Of a DNA stretch of 64,000 bases, positions 49,926-63,880 are shown piece after piece. Numbering within the stretch: position 1 is the first letter of the stretch; every line of letters starts with the position of its first letter. Source of the DNA: Metopolophium dirhodum (Eukaryota; Arthropoda; Insecta; Hemiptera; Aphididae); contig NC_083561.1 in assembly GCF_019925205.1 (NCBI RefSeq), positions 22,815,217-22,879,216 on the forward strand, in the 5' to 3' direction. The notes beneath the pieces are model-generated. The model was not told the origin of the DNA. It ran no database searches and was given only the letters and a program-made list of their open reading frames with translations. The position numbers and the translations under genes were made by a program.

Positions 49926-52900
49926 AATAATGGTTACACTGATTTCTTCTCACGTGAAAATTAATCATTACTTTTAACGGGGTTGTATTATATTCTCAAT
50001 TGCAACTTTTTTTTTTAATCATTGGAAAAACTGTTTGTATATTTCAAACACAATAAGTAAATAGGGTAATGTAAAATTTTAAACTATAATAAATAACATA
50101 TAATATTATAGAAAAACACATGATAGGCTTCTCCTATATCCATTGTTAAAACACAACGAATCACCACTTAAAAATAAAATAATTTTCAAAACGAGTATAT
50201 AGTAATAATTATTATTGACACCAACATTTTAACAAGATTACAAATTAAACGTATAGTTAAACTAAATTATGGTAGGTTATCATTTCAAAGGCAAATCTTT
50301 TGCCCGGAATGAGAGAGTTCATATAACAGTAAATTTTTCTTAACTAAGATAATATAAAATATAGATATAATCAATACAAATAATAACAATAGTAGTTAAA
50401 TATAATATGTTATACTGGATAATTTTATACAAATCTAAGGATTTAAAATTTAAAATATTTAATTCTAATGATTTACAATTTTTTTTCCTATATTGGGTTA
50501 CATTTATCAATATTAGTAGAAGACAAAACAGATTTAATATTTGATTTTTTCTTAATCCTAGTATTACATTTATAATTAAATGTAAATATGTAAAGTCATC
50601 GAATTTAATAAAGTACATGCAAAGTAGAATATATAATGAAGCAAGCTATATTAGCTTTTGTTAATAACTCACATTTTTACTAACTTACAAGTTTTATCAA
50701 TTTATTACGAAAATTATCATTTAATAATTTGTTGTGATACAAAAGTTTCCTATCTTATTTTTTAAAATTTATTTTGAATGTATGATTAAAAAAAAATTTG
50801 TTGAATGGATGAGCTCCTTACATCTATGTGCCTTTCGATAATTTATATCATACCTCACTGTCCCCTTTGAATTCTTGTTTAATTGATTATACATTATTGT
50901 TTAGCGGCGTTTATTTGGTTGACATTTTTGGTGGTTTTTTTTCTGTTGACTCTTGTTTGAATCTCTCTCGAAACAAACTGTCTATACTTAAATAAAACTA
51001 TAAAACAAATATTTGATAAATAGTTAAAATAATAAAGATCAATGCAAATTATTGTTTATGGAACAGATGGATTTTAATTATAAAATTGTATTTAATTTAG
51101 TAAATTAAATTGTTTTATATCAAACATATATGCGATGATATTGTGCAAAACATTTATCAACCTACAGCTGATGATATTTTATACATGTTGTTGTTGAAGA
51201 AAAAGTATATATCGAAAAATTAAACTCAATAATATTATACATTATCCATTGGTTATCCATCGACGTGATGCACCGTTATTCTTTAATTAAATAAAAAAGT
51301 AGAATACGCTATATATACCGTTTACAAAATACTACCTAGTACCTACCTATCACTGCAGGTCGAGTCGACGAATTTAATTATTAACCCAAATAGTGTATAA
51401 CTAACAGCTATACCAGCTATCATTATAGTAACACAAAATGTATATTATGCACAACTAAAAACCGAAATATTAACGCAATGTTTTTATAATTGTAAATCTG
51501 TAAATATAGGTAGGTATATATCTAAATTCTATACGCAACTGTACACTTAATATTATATTTACTTATTACTATCAAACGTACACCTAAATAATATACCTAT
51601 ACATAATATAGTGGTCGATGAAAGAAGAAATAAGAAATAATTATTTACGTCGGTTTGAAAAATGATCTCGTTTGAAAAAATGTTATATATATTAATAGTT
51701 GTTAAATAATTAATATATAATATGTATATAGTATGGTGCATATTATTATAACATAATATTGGATATTACTATATTTTCATCATACTATAATACATTCATA
51801 TGGACATAATCGTATATGGCTGCAGGTTCCTGCTGATAACATGGTAATTATATATATTATTTCATAATTGCATTATTATAATTACTTATTTATATATATT
51901 ATTATGTAGGTATAGTGTTTCAACTTTTGAAGCCCGAGATTATTTTATGCATTTATAGACTGCAGTTATCCTATGATATCTGCAACCTGTTTATGATAAT
52001 GTGTAAAGTTCATACCTGTTATTTGATTAATAAAAAAAAAACGGTAAATCTGTGCACCTGAAAAAAATTGTAAACATGCATGCAGTGTTAAATGTATACA
52101 CAGTATAATATATAGTGTATACACGTTATACCTACTTACCTATATTTATACGTTTACTTACTTCCTGTACAAAATACGAAAGGTTTCAAGTTTATATCTT
52201 TCAGAAGCAAGTAAACTAAATTTAAAAATACCTACGTTGTTATTTTTTTATTAGGAACCGCAATAATATGTTATAATATGTTATTCTTAGATATAGGACG
52301 TGAGACTAAAAATATTTACCAAAAATAACGATAAAAAAAAAATAATTAATTGGTACTTTAATGACACAAAAACTATTAAAATTGACCTAAACATTTTGCA
52401 AAATTGTTAAAACTATGTACGTCAATGGTATAATCATCGACCTATCCGTCAATGTCAATATAATCTTATGTATCGGGATTATACGATACAGTATATTAGA
52501 AATAAAAAGTACAATAACCGTGAATAATTTATATAGTCGTGTAAGCTTCAGTAAAACTATGACGTGTAATACGACACTTATCGAACACTTGCGCACAATA
52601 AATTTAATCACAACAAAAACCCTCCACTTATAATATACTAAAAAAAAAAATTCTTAAAACACTACCATTTTCTTTGAAATTTAAAATTTAAGGATAGTGA
52701 CCTATAGGAAAAAAATTTCAAAAAAAATTGTGTTAAGAAAAACATTAAATTCATTTATTACTAAAAATTTTGAATACAATTTATATATAAATTCTAAACT
52801 AAGATGCATGACAATTTTTTTTAGCAAAGATAACATTGACAATTGCATATAGGGTTAATATAAAAAGGCGGAAAATACAAAAGTCACTAACATCTCATCA

Positions 52901-54979
52901 GTCATCTAATTAGATGATTATTGATGATTAGATGATAATTAATTACAGTCCAAATAATTTTTTTGTTATAATATTTTATAACCCTACAAAATATACGCAT
53001 ATAATATATGATATATTCTGTATAGTATATAATAATTAATAAATAATATAGTAACTATACTCGGTATATAACTGAAATATAGATAATTCAAGAATAAGTC
53101 CAAAGATATTAAGGTCTAATTAACTTAGAATAATGCGTTTCAATGTTTGTATAGTTGGTTTGAACTTAATTTCCTCAAAGCGTATTATATTTTTTTCGAA
53201 CTGTCATTGACATGTAATTTATTTTCTATTTACAACAATGACCTAAAATGTTTATAGGTATAAGTGAATTTCAACCGTAATAATACCGCAGACGGCAGAA
53301 GAAATAAACTATAATTATAATTATATTCATCATTTTAGTACCCTATACGTATTTCTATATACGGACTCTACCATAATACTTACAGATAAATAGCCACCTA
53401 AATAGAAACTGTGCATATCTTTTTCGTTTTAAGCCTTAAGTAAACAAAAAAACACGATGGAATATTATCATGATAGATATTGTGTAATGTGTATGAAATA
53501 ATACTATGAAAGGCTAATAATTGTATAATACTTTTGCAGAAAGAGTAAAATATAAAATATTTTTTCGAGTTATTTCGAATTTCGAAGAATTTCGATGGAA
53601 TCAGATTCAAATTGTGAAAATTCGTTATACAACAACTAGGTCAAAAGACAGTATATGAATAGATATTTATTAATTATTATAGTATTTTATGTATATTGTA
53701 TTTTGAATCAAAACTATAGCCCAAAGCTCATATAATACAATACCTACCTACATTCATACTAAAAAATATTGTATGTATTTTGGTTTTGCATCCATTATCA
53801 CTGATTTAATTTATTTTGAGACATTCCAAAACAATTAAATTCATAAAACATTACCTATACATCAATACACGATAATACGTATATTATTCAACTTTTAAGC
53901 AAACGTATGTTTAATACTTTATAATAACATATAAAATGTTAATGTTAATGGATTTTCCAAACGAAAAAAAACATAAAAATCACCGTTTTACATACAGTAT
54001 AAAATTAACAAAACTTAAATTGTATATGTATCGTACCTATACAATTGGAAACGAATATAAAATGTCTGGGAAAAATAAAATATACATCTCTTTAATAATA
54101 TATAGGTGATAATAATATGTAGGTGAATTTTAGAGGACCATTTATAAAACCATTTGACACTAATACAACTGCGCTCCTTCTGCGTAGGTATACTATACAT
54201 AATATTATATATTAAGGTAGGTATTGTATATACATATATAGTAACCGGCACTGAGAATAGCTGGACTACAGCTGGACTGCAGGCACGTTAATGTCGTCCG
54301 GGCGGCGGAATTAAGTGTATACAATTATACATAAACAAAATCACAACAGCGATTATACATAATATTATATACATATATTGTATAGTAATAATATATAATA
54401 ATAATAATAATAATAAATACTATTATATTATACTTCTGGGTCATCACTTTAGGTTGCGAGGCGACACACACACGCGCGCTAATTATTATCGTACATACGA
54501 TTACCGGTTGTGGTTGGGTGAGAGGAAGGAATGGAATGTGTGTTACAGGCGCTTGTTTGAAGACACATACGCACACAGGTGGGTCAGCTTCGTAACGGTA
54601 ATACGGAATGATCGCATGCCACAACACCATCATATCTAGGTTGATATAGTATAATATATAATACAAAAAATATATATATATATTATATAAATAAAAAAAA
54701 TCCACTGCTATAAAAAGGCGGCGTATAATATTATAATGTAAGCATCGCATATCCCGAACACGGAGGATTAAAATATGTCTATATTATTATGACGGTCGAC
54801 GCATTCAAAATTAAAATATTTAATAGTCAGGTAATAATAATAACGTACCTATAGTCTACAGATCAGATGTTTAAAAATTTTGTTTAGAATCGCCAATCGA
54901 TTTACGTATAATTTGTATTAATTATTATTAAGATGATTCGTCGTGCTCTTACTATACGCATTTATTAGATATATTATAC
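49926..54979. other. Gene desert with two TATA-like sites
   Basis: No exon is supported. The 13-mer TATAAAAAGGCGG occurs at 52859-52871 and again at 54709-54721. The first is followed about 40 bases on by TCATCAGTC, close to the arthropod initiator consensus. A less AT-rich patch at about 54440-54640 (ACACACACACGCGCGC, then GGTTGTGGTTGGGTGAGAGG) precedes the second. Confidence 0.4.
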
Positions 54980-55265
54980 AGGATGATTCACCAAGTATGC
55001 TCACCCCCTATTTTTCTTCAATAATGCAGTTACTCAAAATCGGATTTTTGGATCTTTGGAATTTTTAAATATACTTTAAGACCATATTTTCAAATTCTTG
55101 ATATTTGTTGTACTACTTAGGAGTGTCCTACGGATATACTAACTTCAGTTTTCCACTGTAAATTATACAGTGGTTATTTTTTCTGAAAATGTTGACGTAT
55201 CTGAATGAAAATCCGGACGAGTAGTTTTTGATTTATTTAACTTTGTGTTCTAAGGATAAAATGTC
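54980..55265 (+). repeat. Interspersed repeat, copy 1 (GATTCACCAAG family)
   Basis: It starts ACAGGATGATTCACCAAGTA and shares an ordered series of motifs with 63602-63880: TTTTTAAATATACT, CATATTTTCAAATTC, TACTACTTAGGAGTGTC, ACTGTAAATTAT. Divergence is substantial, and it has no ORF. Confidence 0.75.
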
Positions 55266-57723
55266 ACAATGATTAAAGGGTGGTATGAAAATGTTAGTCA
55301 TTAATATTAATAATTTGTAAAAATGGCCCATTTATGGCCAAATATAATAAATACTAGATCCAATTTTAAGTCCATTTTATATATTTTATTTAAGTCATTT
55401 TACATTTACTATTTTACTTTACCATTAAAAACGATGTTGTTCCTAATACATTTTGTATAATGAATGAAATGTTTTGCCCCCCCCCCCCCCCCCAAGAAAA
55501 GGCGGCAGTCCACAGCTGAGCTTCACTTGATAGCAATGTAAATTATATAGGAGTACCTTATCTAGTTAGTATATAGAAATCTGTGTTTAAATCACATCAA
55601 GTGACTTTAGAAATATACAAATATCTTATACAAATAAAATACCTATATATTCAGGTTTGTGGTGTCAGAATAATTATGATGTTCCTACACCCACAACGGG
55701 CCAGACAAGTATTAATGTATTATGTATATATATATATGTATATTAAAGCAATAGAGCATAACAAAAATACATTACCGTAGCATAAACAAATTATTTAAAT
55801 TAATATTACCTACCTGCTACTACTGTAAACCCACCTTACGCATTAGTATAGAAAAATCTAACTGTATTAATTGCAATGTACACAGGGAGGTTAAGTTTTA
55901 TAAAGAATGCAGATGATTATACTATATATTATATTCACATGATATGCAGTACATATATATATTATATACACTATACCTACAGCTATATATTTTATACTCA
56001 AGGTTTCAATAGATACCTAAAATGTTACAAGGTCTATGCCAATATTATGCTTTGGTAATTTTGCAGGACTGAAATATTTTGCAAAGAAATGTATTTACTC
56101 GTAACTTTAAAATAAAAACTAATTTATAACTACCTATACAGAGTGTGGCAAAAACTTAAATGGTACAAAATATATCAATGGTCTAACCAAGACTAGTATT
56201 ATTATTTGATGCATGAAAATTCTTTCATAACGTTGTAGACTTGTAGTACCGGATGTTTTGATAGATTGCTATTGACCAATTGGCAAATCCAGTTATATAA
56301 GACATAGGTACCTTAATCATTCTAAGTTGATCATCCGTCAATCACACGACTTTTGAACAATGACTTCGGAATATTTATAATAACGTTGACTCACACTCCT
56401 TCTGGAATATGAAAGTATAATAATATTATAGTAAACGCGTATAATGTATATCTCTGTTATACATTGAGAGGATTGAAAATTGGAATTTCACATATAGGTG
56501 AAATATACGTCATGTACAAATTGATTGTATACCCTGGCCTGTTATTTGTGTTTTCGAAAGTATTACGTCTTTAGTACATATAATGGTATAATGTTATAAT
56601 ACATATTTTACATATTTTATGGTAATTTTGGGTTTAATGATTTCGTAGTTATATATATGAATCACACTTTGTTTCACCTACAGTGATAGTGTCAATAAAA
56701 TAGATAATGTTAAAAGCATTATAATAAAAAAAATTATTATATATATGCCATAATATGCTTATTATGTTCTTACAAGTCACACATTTATATATCGTTAGGT
56801 AAACACACGAATTAATGAATAATTATACTTTTTAATCTATGTATAGGTAAGGAAACACCTATAAAATAATTTTTTTTCCGAATTTTCAAAATACTTTATT
56901 TGTATAAATTCCATTTTTTAAATGTAGCATGGGTGCACAATGCACATGGATAATTACGACGTAAGAAAGCTAAACTCGCGCCGTACGGGTTTGTACAGGT
57001 TTCCCACATAGGTATTTCTGATTTGTCATAAAAAAATAAAAATAAAAAAAGTTAACCATTCATTATTATTATTATTATTATCCATCTACACCGGTCTATA
57101 CTGAAGAAAGTCATTATGATCGCTTTCCCTAGTTCCACGAAACAAAATATAGTGGGTATGCACCAGCCTAGGAACCGGCCATCGGCTAATAAAATATTCG
57201 TCATCTTCAAAAGAAAATTATTATATTATTAATAATAATCATTAATACAGTTTATGTCTATGTGGTAACTATAGTAAGTAACTATAATATACTGACAATA
57301 CGTTACTATATAATATGGTAATTTTGATTTCAGATAACCCGCCTATTATAGTACCTACTAAATATTTCTTAATAAAATACCTAACATAGGTATGTTACAG
57401 TACACCTAAATGTTATAATATTATGTAATATGAAAATATAAATACATTTAAATGTATTGTGGATAAGTTAAAAGCTTAGAATAATACAATATATAACTAA
57501 CTATTATTGTGTAGTTATATTATATATATATTTTTGTATTTAAATTAATATCAAACAATATATTGCTATAGACCTCACTGAGTTTAAACTCTTGTGGAGG
57601 CCTGGTATCTTATTATTATTATTATACATTTAACATATTATATATATATAACATTATACATTTTTAAACATGTTTTTTTTCTTCTTATCATCAATTAAAA
57701 TATACAATAAACAATTCAAATTA
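55266..57723. other. Gene-free AT-rich DNA
   Basis: Contains a 17-base C tract (55477-55493), a possible repeat start ACAGAGTGTGGCAAAAAC at 56140, and a small hairpin around GAGTTTAAACTC near 57580-57592. No coding exon is seen. Confidence 0.5.
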
Positions 57724-59196
57724 TAAAAGGTGGATAAGTGGATGTCGCTCTGCTGTACGGTAGGTTACAAGTGGGTCACTGTAATGGATGGTGTTAAATT
57801 TGAATTCAATGATATAATATCATTGTATAAGAAAAACGATTCTGAGCGAAAACGGTCAGTCAGCCTATGATTTTACCAAGTATATTTGATGATATTATTG
57901 TGAATAAAGTAATTTATATATAACCTATTTACGTGGAGCCTTGTTTTAAATTTTCAATCCTTAGCCATAAAAGTTAAAAATTTATAAATTTTTAACTACA
58001 AAATAATTAATAAATTATAAATTTGATAAATGTTGTCAAAATTTTAACTTTAAATGCTTATAAAAAAAAATTGTGCCTATGTATTTTTAATATTTTTCAA
58101 CTGCTATTAGAACGATATATCAGGAGCCTTATATTAAATTTTCACGCTTTTTTACCCAACAAATAAAAATTTATTGATATTTATAGAAAAAAAAACTAAA
58201 AAAATTGAAAACTGACAATGTCCGTAAACAGCTCAAAAAGAGTCAAAATATTTTCAAAATTGTATGGTGTATAGGAAATGCTAATATAAACATTCAGTGA
58301 AATTTTCATGTATCTACAGTTATTCGTTTTTGAATTACAAGAAAATAAGGAAATCGGTACATGAGAAATCGAGTGAATATCTAATGTTGTAAAAATATGA
58401 ATTTAAAACGCTCATAAAAATTTAATTTGACTTTCTTGTAGAAATTTTTTTTTTGATAAAGTTAGACAAACTTATGAGGAATCTTGTATTAGATTTTAAA
58501 ATCTTAGATTTAAAAAGAAAATTTTTTATGAATTTCTAACTCAAAATAATTTGCAAATTTTCGTGATTTTTCCGTATTTTTTCAAGATTTGAACTTTAAA
58601 CGTGTATAAAAAAAAACTGTGACTAAGGATTTTTAATTTTTTTCATCTGCCTTTGAAACAATAACCTAGGAGCCTTCTATTAAATTTTCAAGCTTTTTTA
58701 CCCAACAAATAAAATTTTATTGATATTTATAGAAAAAAAATTTAAAAAAACTGAAAACTGACAATGTCCGTAAACAGTTCAAAAAAAGTCAAATTATTTT
58801 CAAAATTGTATTGTGTATAGAAAATGCAAATATAAACAACCAGTGAAAATTTCATGCATCTACGGTCATTTGTTTTAGAGTTACACCAATAACCAAAATC
58901 GATTTTGTTAAAAATCGATTTTGCGTAAAAATTCCCGTTTTTCCTTAATTTTTCTTTTGTTTTTCACATCGCTTTTGAAAACTACTGGGAAATTAAAATT
59001 TTGACCTCCCCAATGCACCAACGATATTCACTTTCCCATCGAACAAGATACTGAAGTCGAAAATCGAAGCATTATTTCGACTACTTATCGTGTACACAGA
59101 CACAAAAATAAAAAAATAAAAAAAAAAAAAAATAAAAAAAAAAACACACATCATTGTAAAATCAATACATTCATCGTTTCACTCAGAATCTAAAAT
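57724..59196 (+). repeat. Full-length, well-preserved copy of the AT-rich interspersed repeat
   Basis: The left end AAAAGGTGGATAAGTGGATG begins at about 57726. GATTCTGAGCGAAAACGG is at 57839, and the right end ATCGTTTCACTCAGAATCTA is near 59172-59192. Two internal units repeat at about 555-bp spacing: CTGACAATGTCCGTAAACAG occurs at 58211 and 58759. It is the best reference copy in the window. Confidence 0.88.
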
Positions 59197-59311
59197 AAAA
59201 CAGCAAAAAAAAAAAAAAAAACAAATTGAATAAAAATATAAATGTACAATGTAAATTTTTTAATCATGATTTTTAATTATGTTGCTACGTATTCATGAAG
59301 AAACCAATGGG

Positions 59312-59720
59312 TTATGTATTTTTAAATATTGGAAGGGGTATAGTAGCCACTTCTTTGGGCGTTAAATTATGTAGGTATCTGTGTGACTGTGTCCCAGTGA
59401 AATCATAAATTTTACGACATTCCGTTTTTTTAGGAAGTTTAGGTGAATAGTTATTTGCTGCATATCTAGTGTTAACATTGTGATTTAAAGGATATAACAG
59501 ACTATGTTTTTTTAGGTGAATGGTACAAGTTTTTATATAAAGATTATTTATATTAAGCACATTGAATTCTTCATAATTCATATAATTTTTTTGTTGGATA
59601 ACTCCACTTTTTTTACAAGCAACTCTAATAATGGTATTTTGGAATATTTGAAGCTGTAATAACACATTATCATAGGCACTACCCCTTCATATACAATTAT
59701 TGTATGAAATAGGAGTAGAA
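59312..59720 (-). pseudogene. LINE reverse transcriptase C-terminal relic
   Basis: On the minus strand, ISYNNCI then GSAYDNVLLQLQIFQNTIIR, then NVLNINNLYIKTC, then NVNTRYAANN follows the order seen after the catalytic core in Jockey/CR1-type LINE polymerases: YG..WG, LQ..QN..IR, HNYNTR. A stop replaces the usual Trp (CI*RGSA), but 117 codons after it remain open (59665-59312). The product would lack every catalytic residue. Confidence 0.72.
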
Positions 59721-60608
59721 ACGTATTAAAATATTTCATAAAACTTAATTTCCTGATTAAAACGAATTGCATTTAAGATTCATAGCAAGAAATACGTACC
59801 TACAACGAAGTTTTTTTCCGTTTAGAGGGTGCAGTTAAAATGCTTTCATAGTTCGTTGAAGCATCGCACATGTCTTTATTAAACAGATTATATAAATGTT
59901 TTTTATAATATGTGCTTATTATAAGTACATCGTCAAGAAATTGAAACTTAAGACTAATAAAATTACAAATTAAAATAAAATGTTATAACTTAAATTGTTG
60001 GAAAGTTTATCGTACCTATTGTTGTGAAGTATTGACAAAAAAGTAAAAACAAATATAAATGTATTTTGAATGTATATTATTTAAGTTTAAATACAATTTT
60101 GATTTTATAGACAAGTATCTAATCTATTCTTGAGATTTAAATTGAATAATATATTTAAGCACCTGAATTTTTCTAGCTGGGTTAATGATACCGGATGATT
60201 ATAATTTATTATATTTCCTGAAAATTAGTATGTAACAGTATAATTGTGTAGGTACGACTACATAATTGCTCCATTCTGAATTTCTGAATCATCTTTAATA
60301 TGCTATAATAATCGCTTTCGATTTGAATGAATCATGTATGCCTTCCATATAATAAGTATTAAGTTCCGTCTCAATATAAAGCCCACCCAACAAAGTGATT
60401 TGTATAATATTTGGTAACCATCATATCATATCCGCTATCGCCTCTTTTCCAAAATATGCAGATCAGTGCAAACATTTATGATTCATGGCTGCAGTTTATA
60501 TTACACAATACAAAATATTATCTGCTTATATTAAAATATATATTTATTATTTTATTTACATACCTAAATACCTAATATATTAATGTTTGATCAAATTAAA
60601 ACTTTTAA

Positions 60609-60644
<36 letters not shown>

Positions 60645-63601
60645 TTATATACAGACAGTATATTATGTACTGCATGGTGATAATTTTATATAACATGAAT
60701 CAGTCGATAACAATTGAAACATTTCCCAAAATTGACGACCTATCTCATGATCTTTCAACTTTTGACTGTCAAAACGAAACACAACATTTTTAAATTTTTA
60801 ATCACAATATATTTTATATTGTTACGTACTTACGTACCTATGTACATATTTTTGTACAGTTTACTTTTTGACAAACTTCTGTTTCTCTATTTTCCATTTT
60901 TTAAATTATTTAAATGTTTAACGTTTATGATACAATGGACTAGCTGTTTCGCTAAAATAATTATTCTGTTTAAATGTATATAGCAGCCTTGAATGTTGTT
61001 ATTTATTTTGGTTTTACTGGTGACTTTGAAATGTTACACTAAATTATTCAAGTCATCCGGAAAGTAGGTAATGTAGACGATTAACTGAAAAATGAAATTA
61101 AACATACCATTTTTAATTAACTTAGTATTAATTTAAAACTCAAAACTATCCACAAAAATCGGGTCCACGCGACTACGGTTCCCATCATTATTTGACTCGC
61201 TACGTTCACCTGGGCTCGGTATAGCGATGATGATCCCGGATGTGTTTATTATTTTTAATTTAAATATTAAGAACAATTTTGTGGAATACTCTACTATATA
61301 TAAGTCTCTGATGCTTACGCATAATATTTGGCTTATACGCTCGTAATTTACTATAACCTTATTGATAAACACTATGATAAAATATACCTCCCATTACTAT
61401 TAGGTATATACTATGTGCACATAACACTTGTTTATAGTGTATACGATAGTTATTTATCCGTTATCGTCAATTGATATATTGTTTAAAGTGACGGAAATTT
61501 TACACGAAAACGGGACTTGATAAATCGTCTGAAGATTATATTATTATTATATTTTTTATAGGTACTACTTATTACTACGCATTTGGTATAATGGTTCTCT
61601 TTCAAGACTTGTGAAATTGCAGTGTTTCTGTCTTGTCCATACCGTAACGCTATGGTGTTTAATACGACTAACACAATTATATTTCGCATTAATTATAGGT
61701 ATATCGTACGTAAAGGAAAAAAAAAACAATATTTTTACGTGCGAAGTTAATTTTGAAATTATCTTTAAAAATATGATCTCTCCATATATTATGTATCGGA
61801 CAGTTTCAAATTATACATTATTATACTTATCCAAAATGTAATTTAATTTAATTTTTAGAAAATGTGTTCCAAGTTGTATCGTAGTTATTATTGTTTAAAT
61901 GAAATGTGTTGATTGCATAACTTGATTAACTTAATGTTTATTTTGTCAAATTATTCAAATTATTTATTAATTATGTGAGCATATACAATGGAATTTATGT
62001 TTACTATTATGAAACAAATATACTACCCATATGTTACGCTTTTACTTGCAGTCATTGTTTTCAAATATTTTTTAATAATTTACAGTAAAAAGAGAAACTA
62101 TTTTAGTTTGTAACATTTGTTACATACATAACACTAAGTCTTACACATTTTAGTTGAGTTTGGAGTCATGAGGAAGTTGACAGGGAAAATATCTTATGTG
62201 TTTGATGTTTGTTTTTCGTGTATTACCTACGCTAATTTTCCACCGATTGACTTTGGCGATGGTGTTTCATCATACGTGGAACATCCTGCCATAGGTACCT
62301 CACTAGTACCTAACGAAACAAAAACAATTGTATGAAAAATCTAATGGCGATTATGCAAATGTTATATAATAATATGTATAATATTATTGTATAAATAATT
62401 ATTATGATTTCGCGAAATGATTGTTATTTTATTTTTAAAACGATCTAATTTACCGGTATATAATAATAGGCATATGCACTATGAAAACTATATCCACCTA
62501 CTTATATATAAATATAACGCATGTGTGCCTAGCTATAATAGTAATGTAAATATAATACAATAATAATATATACCAATATGGTAATTTGGTATAAATTGTC
62601 CATAGCCCATCATAGTCTACCTAAAATATGCGTTTTGAATTCATACATTTCTTCGCATATTACTACATTTAGTTTAATAGGTAGTTATAACTTATAACTT
62701 AAAATAAAATAATTAATAAGTGTAGTTAGTAATGTTGACAGTCAGACAGGTACTATATACCTACCTATTAAAAAGTGGCTTCATACGATTTTCAATAATG
62801 ATTGAGTTAGATATTTATTTCATTTTATTCGTGATGATCTCATCTTGAAATTTATCCACTTTCAAATCTTTAATTTACAATTATTTATTCAGTTCATTGT
62901 ATCTATTGTTATTGTTTACCGGGTATTGCTGCAATGCCACTTACTGCATTTTAACGCTTTTAATTGTTAGGTACATTAAATAAGCGTGTTATAGCCAGAT
63001 TTAGATGAATATTAAAATGCATGAAAAAATATCGCGTCCTCAATACTATTCCAGTTATTTTTCTATATTACAGAAATAAAATTTAAAACGTATAACTTGA
63101 CTATATTAGTTACGGTATTCCACGACCACAACTGTACCTATACATATAATGACTTGATTCATAAAATATAATAGTATGTAGGTAAAAAATGTTAGTACCT
63201 TGTACTCACCTAATACCTACCTATACATTTTAAAAACGCTATTCAGCTGTTGCAATAAAATTACGAAGAATACATGATCTGTAACAATTTTTATGAAAAA
63301 CATTACTTTAATAATTATAAAAATGAAAACAATTATATAGGTAAAAAAAAACTGTGACTAAATAAATGATTTAGTATATACAGTTATTACTTATATACTT
63401 ATTAAGAAAAAAAATTATTTTAATAAAATATGTAGACTTCTTGGCAATTTATTAAGTTATTAAATCATTTTATTTTTGTTTAATAATAAACAAGAACTGT
63501 AATAGGTATATATAATTTTAAAATGTGTTATACTTGTTTACTTATTTGTTAAAAATACTTATTCATTATTTATTTTATAAATTATATAAGTATATATACA
63601 C
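59721..63601. other. Gene-free AT-rich DNA
   Basis: A (TA)n microsatellite lies at 60610-60640. A less AT-rich patch at about 61145-61235 (CGGGTCCACGCGACTACGGT to GATGATCCCGGATG) is open on the minus strand (61133-61372) but shows no domain. No supported gene. Confidence 0.5.
60610..60640. repeat. (TA)n microsatellite
   Basis: Fifteen perfect AT dinucleotides in a row. Confidence 0.95.
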
Positions 63602-63880
63602 AGTGTGAATCACCAAGCGTGCTCATCTTTATTTTCTCCGTTAATAATGAATTTATTCAAATTCTGATTTTTAGAATTTTTAAATATACTCAAGGATCAC
63701 ATTTTCAAATTCATGAATCTATTTGTAAGTACTACTTAAGGAGTGTCTTGACTTCTATTTCTAAAATGAGTACACTCCCTTTTATTACTGTAAATTATTT
63801 AGTGGATAATTTTTTTGAAAATTATGTTATAGTCACTATACCTACTACCTATATATTATATAATATGTCATATTATGTGA
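63602..63880 (+). repeat. Interspersed repeat, copy 2 (GATTCACCAAG family)
   Basis: It starts AGTGTGAATCACCAAGCGTG and follows the same motif order as 54980-55265 (TTTTTAAATATACT, ACATTTTCAAATTC, ACTACTTAAGGAGTGTC, ACTGTAAATTAT). The open frame at 63619-63906 is incidental. Confidence 0.75.

Noticed and set aside
54325..54750. 141-codon minus-strand frame
   Set aside because: Much of it is Tyr/Ile runs from TA/ATA repeats, with no domain.
61133..61372. 79-codon minus-strand frame with a Ser/Arg/Asp-rich end
   Set aside because: Only about 30 residues come from non-AT-rich sequence, and there is no domain or exon border; likely repeat debris.
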